Shown piece after piece: positions 8,042-15,723 of a stretch of DNA of 21,821 nt. This DNA comes from Burkholderiaceae bacterium (GTDB lineage: Bacteria > Pseudomonadota > Gammaproteobacteria > Burkholderiales > Burkholderiaceae): assembly GCA_023253905.1 (NCBI GenBank), contig JALREG010000434.1, forward strand, positions 1 through 21,821. The letters are read 5' to 3'. Under the pieces are notes generated by a model, which made no database searches, was not told where the DNA came from, and was given only the letters and a program-made list of their open reading frames with translations. The position numbers were made by a program, and so were the translations under genes. Numbering within the stretch: the first letter of the stretch is position 1; each line of letters begins with the position of its first letter.

Positions 8042-9052
8042 TTATGGCGATTGGATCACCGTGTTGAGCACGCTCCACAGCGGTAGCGTCCAGGGCACCA
8101 TATCTTCGCGGTAGTACCACCAGAAATGACCGCCGATGTAGTTGGGCTGATTGATTTTCATGGTGTAGTAGCGCTGGAGTGTGTCTGCTTTGCGGGCCGG
8201 ATCACTGGTACCCACCTCGCCAAAACCGATCTTCGAATTGGGAAACATTGCGGCGAGCTTTGCGAACACGGTGGGCCAATCGGGCCGCAGGTCGTTGCAG
8301 TCCTCCTCGTAGTAGCTGATCAGCACATAATCCAGGCCCTGCTTCATTCGGGCTGGAATATTGGCCTGGGCCCAGGTGAACATTTCGTTCGCCCGTCGCG
8401 ACCAGCATTCCTCGTTGTAATAGAGCGTGAGGGCAGTGACTTTGCCGCGCGCCTTCACCAGGTCGTAGGCACCACTGATTTTCGCCACCACGCTTGAGGT
8501 GGTGCCCAGCCATTCTCCGTTCACCTCATTGCCCACCTCCCAGATATGTACGATGTCGCCCATCGAGTCGAGGTAGCGCGTGGTGCGATTGAGATAGCCA
8601 CTCACGCTGATCCGCCGCACATAAGCCGAGTCGAGGATTTCGCCCATCAGGTAGCTCACCTGCGACATGGCGATCGCCGCCTTGCGGTAGTAGGCCGGTC
8701 CGACGGTTTCGTCAAAGACGATGCGGGCGGTGGGCTTGCGGGACAGGCGCTGTAACGACTCGATGATTGCCGGCAGTTCGCTGATGTCGTCAATGGTCAC
8801 GCCGTAAAGCGGTGAGGGAACCGGCGTCAATGCGGCGGCCGCGACCGTTTGGGCGGCGAGAACCGGTTCATTGCCGTTCGAGCCTGCTGGATTCGTTCCG
8901 CTCGTGGATGCGCCGTTCGCGTGATTGTTATTGCCGCGTCCTCCGCAATCGGTCACCAGAAGCCCGGTGCCGATCGCCGTGGCAAAGACAAGCGCTGTCA
9001 CCCACATCGCGCGGCGGCGCGCAGCCGCCTTCAGTCTGATATCGGAGATCAT
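8042..9052 (-). CDS. Secreted or membrane-anchored glycoside hydrolase-like TIM-barrel protein (clan GH-A type)
   Basis: 336 residues from the ATG at 9052, chosen because GGGAG lies 6 nt upstream; a TTG one codon earlier is too close to it. A basic N-terminus precedes a hydrophobic segment at about residues 15-34 and then Cys36. The residue before that Cys is Asp, so a lipobox is doubtful. A Gly/Asn/Ser-rich linker (38-62) follows. WEVGNE places Glu176 in the Asn-Glu acid/base position of clan GH-A. GFGEVG places Glu279 as the likely nucleophile at the end of a late strand. GGHFWWYY follows, with aromatic residues as seen in sugar subsites. I infer a periplasmic or surface polysaccharide-degrading enzyme and cannot name the GH family. 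The 161 nt upstream hold two sets of inverted repeats. Confidence 0.65.
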   Translation of the reverse strand: MISDIRLKAAARRRAMWVTALVFATAIGTGLLVTDCGGRGNNNHANGASTSGTNPAGSNGNEPVLAAQTVAAAALTPVPSPLYGVTIDDISELPAIIESLQRLSRKPTARIVFDETVGPAYYRKAAIAMSQVSYLMGEILDSAYVRRISVSGYLNRTTRYLDSMGDIVHIWEVGNEVNGEWLGTTSSVVAKISGAYDLVKARGKVTALTLYYNEECWSRRANEMFTWAQANIPARMKQGLDYVLISYYEEDCNDLRPDWPTVFAKLAAMFPNSKIGFGEVGTSDPARKADTLQRYYTMKINQPNYIGGHFWWYYREDMVPWTLPLWSVLNTVIQSP

Positions 9053-9064
9053 CAAATTCTCCCT

Positions 9065-9094
9065 CGAAGCGTGTCGTGAAGCGACAAAGCTTCG
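9065..9094 (-). promoter_or_regulatory. Leader hairpin directly upstream of the GH-A-like gene's ribosome site
   Basis: On the minus strand CGAAGC (9094-9089) pairs with GCTTCG (9070-9065), and inside it TGTCG (9086-9082) pairs with CGACA (9076-9072) around a 5-nt loop, with a small 2x1 internal loop. The stem ends one base before the AGGGAG ribosome site of the gene starting at 9052. It could affect translation or mRNA stability; function is inferred only from position. Confidence 0.4.
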
Positions 9095-9156
9095 GGGCGA
9101 GTGCCCGGACGATGATTGATCCGACCCGGTACGTCAGACGATCAGCGATGACGATC

Positions 9157-9190
9157 GGCGGGTTTGCCCGCCAGATTCTGATCGGCGGGC
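9157..9190 (-). repeat. Three-part inverted repeat, possible terminator downstream of the cupin gene
   Basis: GCCCGCC (9166-9172) can pair with GGCGGG at 9157-9162 (loop TTTG) or with GGCGGGC at 9184-9190 (11-nt loop); the two stems are mutually exclusive. The 10-mer GATCGGCGGG occurs twice (9153-9162 and 9180-9189). The block lies 24 nt beyond the cupin stop, where the long operon would be expected to end. There is no T-run, so intrinsic termination would be weak or factor-assisted. Confidence 0.4.
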
Positions 9191-9213
9191 GCACGCGGTG
9201 TGCAAGCGGTGTT

Positions 9214-9546
9214 TCAGTCGTACTCGGGGCGGTGAGGCGTGAACACGTCTAGATTGAGCACGGGCTCATCGCCCAGCACCTCACCCCAGTGCATGGTATT
9301 GGGGGGGACCCGCAGGAGCCCGCCTGCGCCCAGTTCAGTCACTGCCTCCCCGACATGAAAACGGATCCGTCCAGCGAGGATGTAGACCACCTGCTCGTGC
9401 GGATGCTGGTGCGGCTTGGGCTCGTGACCGGGCATGAGCCGGTGTAGCGCCAGCGTGCAGCCGGTACCCGAGAAAGACTTTCGATCAACGCCTTCGCGGA
9501 CCGGCTTCCAGTCGATGGCGTTCCAGTCAACCTGGTGCAGATTCAT
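9214..9546 (-). CDS. Small cupin-domain protein
   Basis: A 110-residue single-domain cupin. Motif 1 is G40-x5-H46-x-H48-x2-E51 followed by VVYILAG, and motif 2 ends in PPNTMHWG with His86. His46, His48, Glu51 and His86 form the usual metal-binding set. The ATG at 9546 was chosen because GGAG lies 8 nt upstream; a TTG at 9597 would extend the frame by 17 residues into livH without support. It is the last gene of the hyu-liv operon, 34 nt after livH. Such cupins act as isomerases, dioxygenases or small-molecule binders. Here it probably acts on or senses the operon's substrate, but no reaction can be assigned. Confidence 0.82.
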   Translation of the reverse strand: MNLHQVDWNAIDWKPVREGVDRKSFSGTGCTLALHRLMPGHEPKPHQHPHEQVVYILAGRIRFHVGEAVTELGAGGLLRVPPNTMHWGEVLGDEPVLNLDVFTPHRPEYD

Positions 9547-9580
9547 GGACTTGTCTCCAAAATGGATCAATAGGCTTTGC

Positions 9581-10456
9581 TCAATGCGCTTTGCCAAACA
9601 GACCCTGCGGCCTGGCGAGCAGGAAAATCAGCAGGATCGAGAGAGCTGCAACGTTTTTGAAGCCAGCGCCGAACAGCACAATGGCGAGCGCCTGCGCAAC
9701 GCCCAGCATGATGCCGCCTGCGAAGGCGCCCGCCGCGTTGCCGAACCCGCCCAGAATGGCAGCGATGAAGCCTGAGATGGCAAACGGAACGCCGACATTG
9801 AATGCGGTGTATTGCGTGGGAGTGATGAGAATGCCGGCGATCGCGCCGAGCGCAGCCGATAGCGCAAAGGACAGCGCGAGCATGCGCGAGACCGGAATAC
9901 CCTGCAGCGCAGCCGCCTCGCGGTTGATGGCGCAGGCGCGCATCGCGCGCCCGGTGCGGGTGCGTGCGAAGAACAATGCGAGCCCGGCCACCAGCACCAG
10001 CGACGCGCCTGCGATCCAGACCAGCTGCGGACTGATTGCAACGCCCGAAATTTTCCAGGGCGCAGCAGTGGTGAACCCCGAAAAGGTTCGCGGCTGGTCG
10101 CCTGCGATCATCAGCGTGAGGCGCTCCACCACGATCTGTGCGGCCAGGGTGGCAAGAATCATGACGAACATGGTGGCGTTGCGTCGCCAGAGGGGTTGCA
10201 CCACCAATCGGTCCACCGCAATACCAAGCGCAGCGGCGAGCACGATCGTGAGCGGAATGGCGAGCGCAAGGGGCAGCCCGGCGTGGGTGAGGAGTGCATG
10301 GGTCACCATGCCGCCCAGCATCACAAACATGCCCTGCGCGAAATTGACGATCCCCGAGGCGTTGTAGATCACGCAGAAACCGATCCCGATGAGGCCGTAA
10401 ATGATGCCGGTACCGATTCCCGAAATGACCGTTTGAATGACCAGTGTGATGTCCAT
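9581..10456 (-). CDS. livH: Branched-chain amino acid-type ABC transporter permease LivH
   Basis: A 291-residue polytopic membrane protein with about eight hydrophobic segments. The N-terminus GLIGIGFCVIYNASGIVNFAQG matches the LivH signature (GLxAxGxxLIYxxxGVxNFAxG; quoted in part). The C-terminal half carries GGFGNAAGAFAGG, the conserved LivH loop that docks on the ABC ATPases. It forms the inner-membrane channel with LivM. It lies 3 nt downstream of livG and is followed by the cupin gene. In this operon the cargo is probably the HyuAB substrate rather than leucine; that is inference from context. Confidence 0.92.
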   Translation of the reverse strand: MDITLVIQTVISGIGTGIIYGLIGIGFCVIYNASGIVNFAQGMFVMLGGMVTHALLTHAGLPLALAIPLTIVLAAALGIAVDRLVVQPLWRRNATMFVMILATLAAQIVVERLTLMIAGDQPRTFSGFTTAAPWKISGVAISPQLVWIAGASLVLVAGLALFFARTRTGRAMRACAINREAAALQGIPVSRMLALSFALSAALGAIAGILITPTQYTAFNVGVPFAISGFIAAILGGFGNAAGAFAGGIMLGVAQALAIVLFGAGFKNVAALSILLIFLLARPQGLFGKAH

Positions 10457-10459
10457 GGT

Positions 10460-11257
10460 TCAGGCCCCCGCGTCCTGAGCGATGGCGGGGGAAAGGTCAG
10501 CACCCCCGAGATAGGCCTCGAGCACAGCCGGATCCTGCTGGATTTGCTCTGGCGTGCCTTCGGCAATTTTTCTTCCAAAATCGAGCACCACGATGTGGTT
10601 CGCCACACGCATCACAAGATTCATGTCGTGTTCGATCAGGAGCACCGTGGTGCCGCGGGCGATGATGCGTCCGATGGTATCGGCGAGCGCATTGGTTTCA
10701 ATGGCATTCAGCCCCGCTGCAGGTTCATCGAGAAGCAGGAGTCGAGGGCCTGCGGCCAGTGCTCGCGCCACCTCGAGTAGCCGCTGCTGACCGTAGGTCA
10801 GCGCGCCCGCCTCAGTCTCGGCGCGTGAGTCGAGTCCGACAAAAGCGAGCAGTTCCTGCGCGACCCGAGCCGACTCGGCCAGCTCTTCACGAGCCCGTCG
10901 GTGCCGGCTGAGCGCGGCCCACACCCCGCCCCGCCCGCGAAGGTGGCAACCGGCCTCAACATTCTGACGGGCGGTCAGTTCGCTAAACAGCTGCACGAGC
11001 TGAAAGGTGCGGACCAGCCCTTCTGCGGCGATGCGGTGCGGCGCAAGCCCGGTAATGTCGCGGCCCCCAAAGTGAATGCTGCCGCCCACTGGACGCTGAA
11101 AGCCCGAGATGAGGTTAAAGAGCGTGGTCTTACCCGCTCCGTTGGGACCGATCACCGCACTCACACGGCCTGCTTCAATGCCAAAGCTCACCCGGTCGAC
11201 CGCAGTGAGGCCGCCAAAGCGCTGGGTAAGATCGCGGACCTCCAGGAGCGTTGTCAT
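10460..11257 (-). CDS. livG: Branched-chain amino acid-type ABC transporter ATP-binding protein LivG
   Basis: A 265-residue ABC ATPase. GPNGAGKTT (37-45) is Walker A, TFQLVQLF holds the Q-loop, and LTYGQQRLLEVARAL is the LivG form of the ABC signature. LLLLDEPAAGLN is Walker B with the catalytic Glu, and LLIEHDM supplies the switch His. With LivF it forms the cytoplasmic ATPase pair that powers import through LivHM. GGAG precedes the ATG by 5 nt. The start overlaps the livM stop by 4 nt (ATGA), indicating translational coupling. Confidence 0.94.
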   Translation of the reverse strand: MTTLLEVRDLTQRFGGLTAVDRVSFGIEAGRVSAVIGPNGAGKTTLFNLISGFQRPVGGSIHFGGRDITGLAPHRIAAEGLVRTFQLVQLFSELTARQNVEAGCHLRGRGGVWAALSRHRRAREELAESARVAQELLAFVGLDSRAETEAGALTYGQQRLLEVARALAAGPRLLLLDEPAAGLNAIETNALADTIGRIIARGTTVLLIEHDMNLVMRVANHIVVLDFGRKIAEGTPEQIQQDPAVLEAYLGGADLSPAIAQDAGA

Positions 11258-12219
11258 GGGGTCTCCTGATCGGGTCGGCGGAGCCGCCAGCGGCGAATCA
11301 GCGAGGCCAGGCCCCGGGGTGCGTAGATCAGGATCAGGATGAGCGCGGCGCCGTAAGCAAGATCCTGGAATTCCTTGAACCCGCGGAAGGTCTCGGGAAG
11401 AAGGCTGATGATGAGCGCCCCCACCATCGGGCCCGCCACGGTACCGATACCGCCCACATAAAGCATGGTGAAGCCGAGCACCACCATGTGTAGTCCGAAT
11501 ACCTCGGGGCTCACAAAACCGACAAAGTGCGCAAAGAGTGAGCCCGCAAAAGCGGCATAGATTGCCGCGATCACAAACGCGATCAGTTTGTACCGGGCGA
11601 CGTCGATGCCAAGCGCCCGTGCAGCGTCTTCAGAACCGGCAATGGCGGCGAGCGCCTGCCCGAGCCGGGAGTGTTTAAGCCGCGAGGCCACCCCCAGGCA
11701 CAGCGCAAGCGCAATAAGGAGCGCGGCAAGTTGCCAGCGATCGCTAGGAAGTTCATGACCCCAGGCACCGAGTGCGGGGATGGCCGCAATGCCGGTATAG
11801 CCCATGGTGACGCTGTCCCACTGCACCGCGATTTCCTGAACGATCATGCCGAGGGCGAGCGTGGCCATGGCAAGGTAGTGACCGCGTAGCCTCAATGTGG
11901 GAAAGCCCACCAGGAGTGCCAGCAGCGCAGCCGCGGCAATGCCCAACGCCATGGCAGGAAATACCCCCCATCCGAAGGCAGTGGTGAGCACGGCCGAGGT
12001 GTAGCCCCCAATTGCCGCGAAGGCGTTCTGCCCGAATGACACCTGGCCGGTGTAGCCCATGAAGAAATTGAGCCCCGACACGAAGATGGCATAAATAGCA
12101 GCAAACCCAAGCACGGTGACCAGGTAGCCGCCATCAATGAATGCATAGATCACCAACGCTACGCCAGCGAGCCAGCCGGCCGACTTGAACGCGGTGCCGA
12201 TGCGATCAGACGGATTCAT
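11254..12219 (-). CDS. livM: Branched-chain amino acid-type ABC transporter permease LivM
   Basis: 321 residues from the ATG at 12219. The frame is open further upstream inside livF, but that extension is hydrophilic and basic and unlike the family. About nine hydrophobic segments are present. GLNFFMGYTGQVSFGQNAFAAIG is the LivM hallmark (quoted in part: GYTGQVSFGQNAF), and the C-terminal VGGIGTVAGPMVGA is the ATPase-contact loop. It pairs with LivH as the translocation channel. The start overlaps the end of livF by 14 nt and has no good Shine-Dalgarno, so it probably depends on translation of livF. The 3' end overlaps livG by 4 nt. Confidence 0.92.
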   Translation of the reverse strand: MNPSDRIGTAFKSAGWLAGVALVIYAFIDGGYLVTVLGFAAIYAIFVSGLNFFMGYTGQVSFGQNAFAAIGGYTSAVLTTAFGWGVFPAMALGIAAAALLALLVGFPTLRLRGHYLAMATLALGMIVQEIAVQWDSVTMGYTGIAAIPALGAWGHELPSDRWQLAALLIALALCLGVASRLKHSRLGQALAAIAGSEDAARALGIDVARYKLIAFVIAAIYAAFAGSLFAHFVGFVSPEVFGLHMVVLGFTMLYVGGIGTVAGPMVGALIISLLPETFRGFKEFQDLAYGAALILILIYAPRGLASLIRRWRLRRPDQETP

Positions 12220-12952
12220 GTGAAAAGTAATAGCGGGCAAGGTCGTGCGGAGACGCGATCTCGTCGGGCGTGACCTCGGCAACGATGCGGCCAACGGCCA
12301 TCAGGTAGGCGCGGCGTGCGATCTTGAGCGCCATGGGCGCGCGCTGCTCCACGAGGAGCACGGGCAGCCCCTGCTGATTGAGCGTGGCGAGCGTACTGAT
12401 GATTTCTGCGGCAAGCCGCGGTGCCAGGCCGAGTGAGGGTTCGTCGAGGAGGAGCAGCCGGGGCCCCGCCATCATCGCTCGGCCGATGGCAAGCATCTGC
12501 TGCTCGCCACCCGAGAGCGACCCTGCCAGTTGGGTCTGGCGATCGCGCAGTCGCGGCAGCAGCGCAAACACACGGTCCAGCCGGGAAGAGAATTCGCCGC
12601 TGTTGCGCTTCAGAAGGTAGGCACCGAGGTCGAGGTTTTCGCGTACGGTCATGGGGCCGAACACCCCGCGGCCCTCGGGCACCAGCACCACGCCGCGCTG
12701 GGTGACCGCCCGAGGGTCGTTCCGGGGTAGAGGGCTTCCTTCGAACTCGACCCGGCCACTGCCCGGCGTGAGCCCCATCAGTGCGCGTAGCAGCGTGGAT
12801 TTGCCTGCGCCGTTGGGCCCCAGCACCGCCACCAGTTCTCCGTGCTCGAGGTGCAGATCCACCGGGCGGAGCGCAAGCACGTTGCCATAGCGCGCGGAGA
12901 GGCCGCGCACCGTGAGCACGGGGGCGTTCGATTGCGCGGGGGCAGGTGTCAT
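12206..12952 (-). CDS. livF: Branched-chain amino acid-type ABC transporter ATP-binding protein LivF
   Basis: A 248-residue ABC ATPase. GPNGAGKST (45-53) is Walker A, LSGGEQQMLAIGRAM contains the LSGGE(Q) signature, and LLLLDEPSLGLAP is Walker B with the typical LivF continuation. LLVEQ replaces the switch His with Gln, which is usual for LivF and not a defect. It heterodimerises with LivG. It starts 21 nt after the binding-protein gene and overlaps livM by 14 nt. The gene order binding protein-F-M-G-H places the ATPase genes on either side of livM. Confidence 0.94.
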   Translation of the reverse strand: MTPAPAQSNAPVLTVRGLSARYGNVLALRPVDLHLEHGELVAVLGPNGAGKSTLLRALMGLTPGSGRVEFEGSPLPRNDPRAVTQRGVVLVPEGRGVFGPMTVRENLDLGAYLLKRNSGEFSSRLDRVFALLPRLRDRQTQLAGSLSGGEQQMLAIGRAMMAGPRLLLLDEPSLGLAPRLAAEIISTLATLNQQGLPVLLVEQRAPMALKIARRAYLMAVGRIVAEVTPDEIASPHDLARYYFSHESV

Positions 12953-12973
12953 ACGCGGCGTGGCCTTGTCCGT

Positions 12974-14107
12974 TTACTTGACGATCACGACCTTGCCCGC
13001 CCGAATGGTCGCGATCTTGAAGGGGTTCTCGGTGATCCCCTGGTGAACCGCGGGCGAGAAGTTGTAGACGCCGGTGGTGCCCTGAAAACCGGTGATGGTT
13101 TCCATGGCGTCGCGCACCTTCGGCCCTTCGAATGAATTGGCTTTCCGGATGGCAGCCACCGTGAGCATGACTGCATCCCAGCCGCGGCCGGCCCAGTTCG
13201 GATCGCGGTCGCCGTGCTTGGCCTTCCAGGGGGTCATGAAGGCGCCGATGGCATCCTTCAGGGGGCCAGCGGGCAGTGCGTCGGCAATTTGCGAAGGCGC
13301 AGCCACGAAGAAGAACTGCGGACCCAGCACTTCGGCTACCGGCCGAAAGACCGCGAGGTCTTCGATCGAAGTGAGCATCAGCATGGGCAGACCCAGCTGC
13401 TTGATGTTCTTGGCGGCGGTGAGCGTCGTGCCGCCCAGACCAATCTTGAGCACAGCGCCTGCGCCGTTCGCATTCATCTTGCCGATCTGCACCGACAGGT
13501 CGGCGTCATCCTGCTTGTATTGATCGACCCCAGCCAGCGTGAGGCCGTAATTCGCAGCATTTTTTTCCGCGAATCCCTTCTGCAGGTTTGCGTAGGGCGT
13601 GGGGTCGTGCAGCACGCCCACCTTGCGGATCTGGGTGTCTTGCTGGAGGAACTCCATCCGCTTGGCCACCTCGAACCCGGCCGGCGGGAGCGTGGAGAAC
13701 GCCCATTTCACGTGATCTGCGTTTTGCGGCAGGATCGAGCAGAGCATCATCGGGATCTGCGCCTTCGCTACCATGCCGGCGGCTGCCAGATTACCAGCCG
13801 ACACACAGCCCGACAGGAACGCGTCCACCTTGTCGGAAGACATCATTTTTTTGTAGACGGTCACCGCTTCCTGGGGTTCGCTCCGGTTATCTTCAACGAT
13901 CACCTCCAGCCGTCGGCCGTTGACGCCGCCCGCGGCGTTCACGACGTCGACGGCCACGCGCACGCCATCGGTCCAGGCACGATCAACGGTGGCTGCATAA
14001 CCGGTGAGTCCGGCCGCGATTCCTATCTTGTAGACACCCTGCGCATGCGCGCTGGCGGCGATCGCGGCGGCTGCCGCGATGAGGCTCAGTTTCACGAGTT
14101 GCTTCAT
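12974..14107 (-). CDS. Periplasmic branched-chain amino acid-type ABC substrate-binding protein
   Basis: 377 residues from the ATG at 14107, chosen because AGGAGG lies upstream at good spacing and a clear signal peptide follows. The signal has basic MKQLVK, an Ala-rich core, and a cleavage site after AHA (about residue 22). The mature protein begins VYKIGIAAGLTG, the start of the Peripla_BP_6 (LivK/receptor-ligand) fold. VVNAAGGVNGRRLEVIVEDNRSEP is the family's conserved second region (key part AAGGVNGRRLE). It captures the cargo in the periplasm and delivers it to LivHM. It sits between hyuB and livF in the same operon, so its ligand is probably the compound acted on by HyuAB. Confidence 0.9.
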   Translation of the reverse strand: MKQLVKLSLIAAAAAIAASAHAQGVYKIGIAAGLTGYAATVDRAWTDGVRVAVDVVNAAGGVNGRRLEVIVEDNRSEPQEAVTVYKKMMSSDKVDAFLSGCVSAGNLAAAGMVAKAQIPMMLCSILPQNADHVKWAFSTLPPAGFEVAKRMEFLQQDTQIRKVGVLHDPTPYANLQKGFAEKNAANYGLTLAGVDQYKQDDADLSVQIGKMNANGAGAVLKIGLGGTTLTAAKNIKQLGLPMLMLTSIEDLAVFRPVAEVLGPQFFFVAAPSQIADALPAGPLKDAIGAFMTPWKAKHGDRDPNWAGRGWDAVMLTVAAIRKANSFEGPKVRDAMETITGFQGTTGVYNFSPAVHQGITENPFKIATIRAGKVVIVK

Positions 14108-14150
14108 TACGAGTCTCCTCCTGCTGGCCGGTTTGAACCGGTCCGGTTGA

Positions 14151-15722
14151 TTAAACGGATTGAGCTGATGGCGCGCCGTAGCCCGCGCCACCCGGTGTTT
14201 CGAGCAGCACGACATCGTCGGGTGCGAGGGTGATCTTGCCTGCGGTGCTGATGGGTTTGCCGTTCACCGTGAAGTGCCCGCCGGCGCCTGCGCCGCCGCC
14301 GTCCAGGCCCTCGGGGCCGTCGCCGAGACGACTGGGCACCGCATTGAGAACCCAGGGCGCATCCGTGCGCATGCGAAACTGAATCGATTGTCCGTCACCG
14401 CCTGGGCTACGTCCCGTACCACCGCTTCCCGGGCGCAGTTCCTTGCGCTCGAACACGATGGGCATCGCAGCCTCGAGAATTTCCACAGGTACCGCTGCGA
14501 CGCCGGTGGGATAACAGGTGGCACCCGGGCCAGGCTTGGTGAGCCGCGCCCCCATGCCGCCCGAGTAATTGAACATTGACGAGGTGAAGGGCGTGCCGTC
14601 TGCGCGCTTGCCCTGGATCTGGATGGTCCAGACCGCGCCCGAGCCTTCGGCCACCACACGCTCGGGCATCACGTGATAGAGCGCTTTCAGAATGGGCATC
14701 GGCGTATACATGCCCACCACATGTCTTGCATTGACGGGCGAGGGATACTCGCAGTTGACGATCGACCCAAGCGGCGCCTTCACGATGATGGGTGCGAGTG
14801 ACCCGTGATTATTGGGAAGATCAGGGTTCAGGCAGCTGCGGATCGCGAAGGTGGAATAGGCATGCGTGTAGTTCATCACCACGTTGATGCCGGTTCGGCT
14901 GGCGGGCGAACTGCCAGCAAAATCAATCACGATCTCGCCGCGGTCGGTATCAATCGTGACGGCGGATTTGAGCGTGACGATTTCGCCGCCGGGCACGTCG
15001 AATGAGCTTTCACCGTGAAAGGTTCCAGCGCGGAGTTTTCGGATGGCCTCGCGGGTGGCTTCTTCGGAGCGGCGGATGATCTCCTCTGAAAGCTGCTCGA
15101 TATCATCAATGCCGTAGCGCTCGCACATGGCAATCAGACGGTCGCCGCCTGCCTTGCCCGATGACACCTGCGCGGCGAGATCCCCGAATACATGATCGGG
15201 TGTGCGCACATTGCGGCGGATCATGGCGTGCAGGGTTTCGTTGGGCTTACCAGCGTCAAAGAATTTGAGCGGCGGAATCCACAGACCTTCCTCATGCACG
15301 TCGCGTGCGCCTGCACCGATGCCATAGCCGCTGATGTCGGTGTGATGAATGGTCGAGCCGAGATAGCCAATCAGCCTCGTATCGCGGAACACCGGCGTGA
15401 ACAGGGTGATATCAAAAAAATGCCCCGCCGAGAGCCATGGATCATTGGTGATCAGCACATCGCCCGGCGCGAGCGCGCCGTTGAACATCCGGTGCAGATG
15501 GCCGCCGGCGGCGGCCAACGAGTTGATGTGGCCTGGCGTTCCGGTGTTGGCTTGCGCGACCATCCGGCCGCGCGCGTCAAAGAGCGCGCTCGCGAGATCA
15601 CCCGCCTCGCGCACAATGGGCGAGAACGCGATGCGCTGCAGTGCCTTGGCCTGCTCACTCACGATGCCAATCAGGTTTGACCACAGTATCTCGAGTTCGA
15701 TGCCGTCGAGTTTTCGCGTCAT
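14151..15722 (-). CDS. hyuB: Hydantoinase B / 5-oxoprolinase-type subunit
   Basis: A 523-residue HyuB-family protein of normal length. Hallmarks in order are NDPWLSAGHFFDI (about 92-104), HHTDISGYG (about 125-133), an IDFAGSS block (about 262-268) and the glycine-rich RPGSGGTGRSPGGDG (about 425-440). HyuB partners HyuA in ATP-dependent enzymes: N-methylhydantoinase, 5-oxoprolinase, and acetone or acetophenone carboxylases. It starts 1 nt after the hyuA stop, so the two are tightly coupled. The pair could open a lactam or hydantoin ring, or carboxylate a ketone. The neighbouring ABC importer favours an imported polar substrate, but sequence alone does not choose between these. Confidence 0.88.
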   Translation of the reverse strand: MTRKLDGIELEILWSNLIGIVSEQAKALQRIAFSPIVREAGDLASALFDARGRMVAQANTGTPGHINSLAAAGGHLHRMFNGALAPGDVLITNDPWLSAGHFFDITLFTPVFRDTRLIGYLGSTIHHTDISGYGIGAGARDVHEEGLWIPPLKFFDAGKPNETLHAMIRRNVRTPDHVFGDLAAQVSSGKAGGDRLIAMCERYGIDDIEQLSEEIIRRSEEATREAIRKLRAGTFHGESSFDVPGGEIVTLKSAVTIDTDRGEIVIDFAGSSPASRTGINVVMNYTHAYSTFAIRSCLNPDLPNNHGSLAPIIVKAPLGSIVNCEYPSPVNARHVVGMYTPMPILKALYHVMPERVVAEGSGAVWTIQIQGKRADGTPFTSSMFNYSGGMGARLTKPGPGATCYPTGVAAVPVEILEAAMPIVFERKELRPGSGGTGRSPGGDGQSIQFRMRTDAPWVLNAVPSRLGDGPEGLDGGGAGAGGHFTVNGKPISTAGKITLAPDDVVLLETPGGAGYGAPSAQSV

Positions 15723-15723
15723 G

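Noticed and set aside
13214..14233. 339-residue plus-strand open frame opposite the substrate-binding protein gene
   Set aside because: It lies antisense to a gene with a clear signal peptide and family motifs; it has no recognisable domain and no ribosome site. Long antisense frames are expected in such GC-rich DNA.
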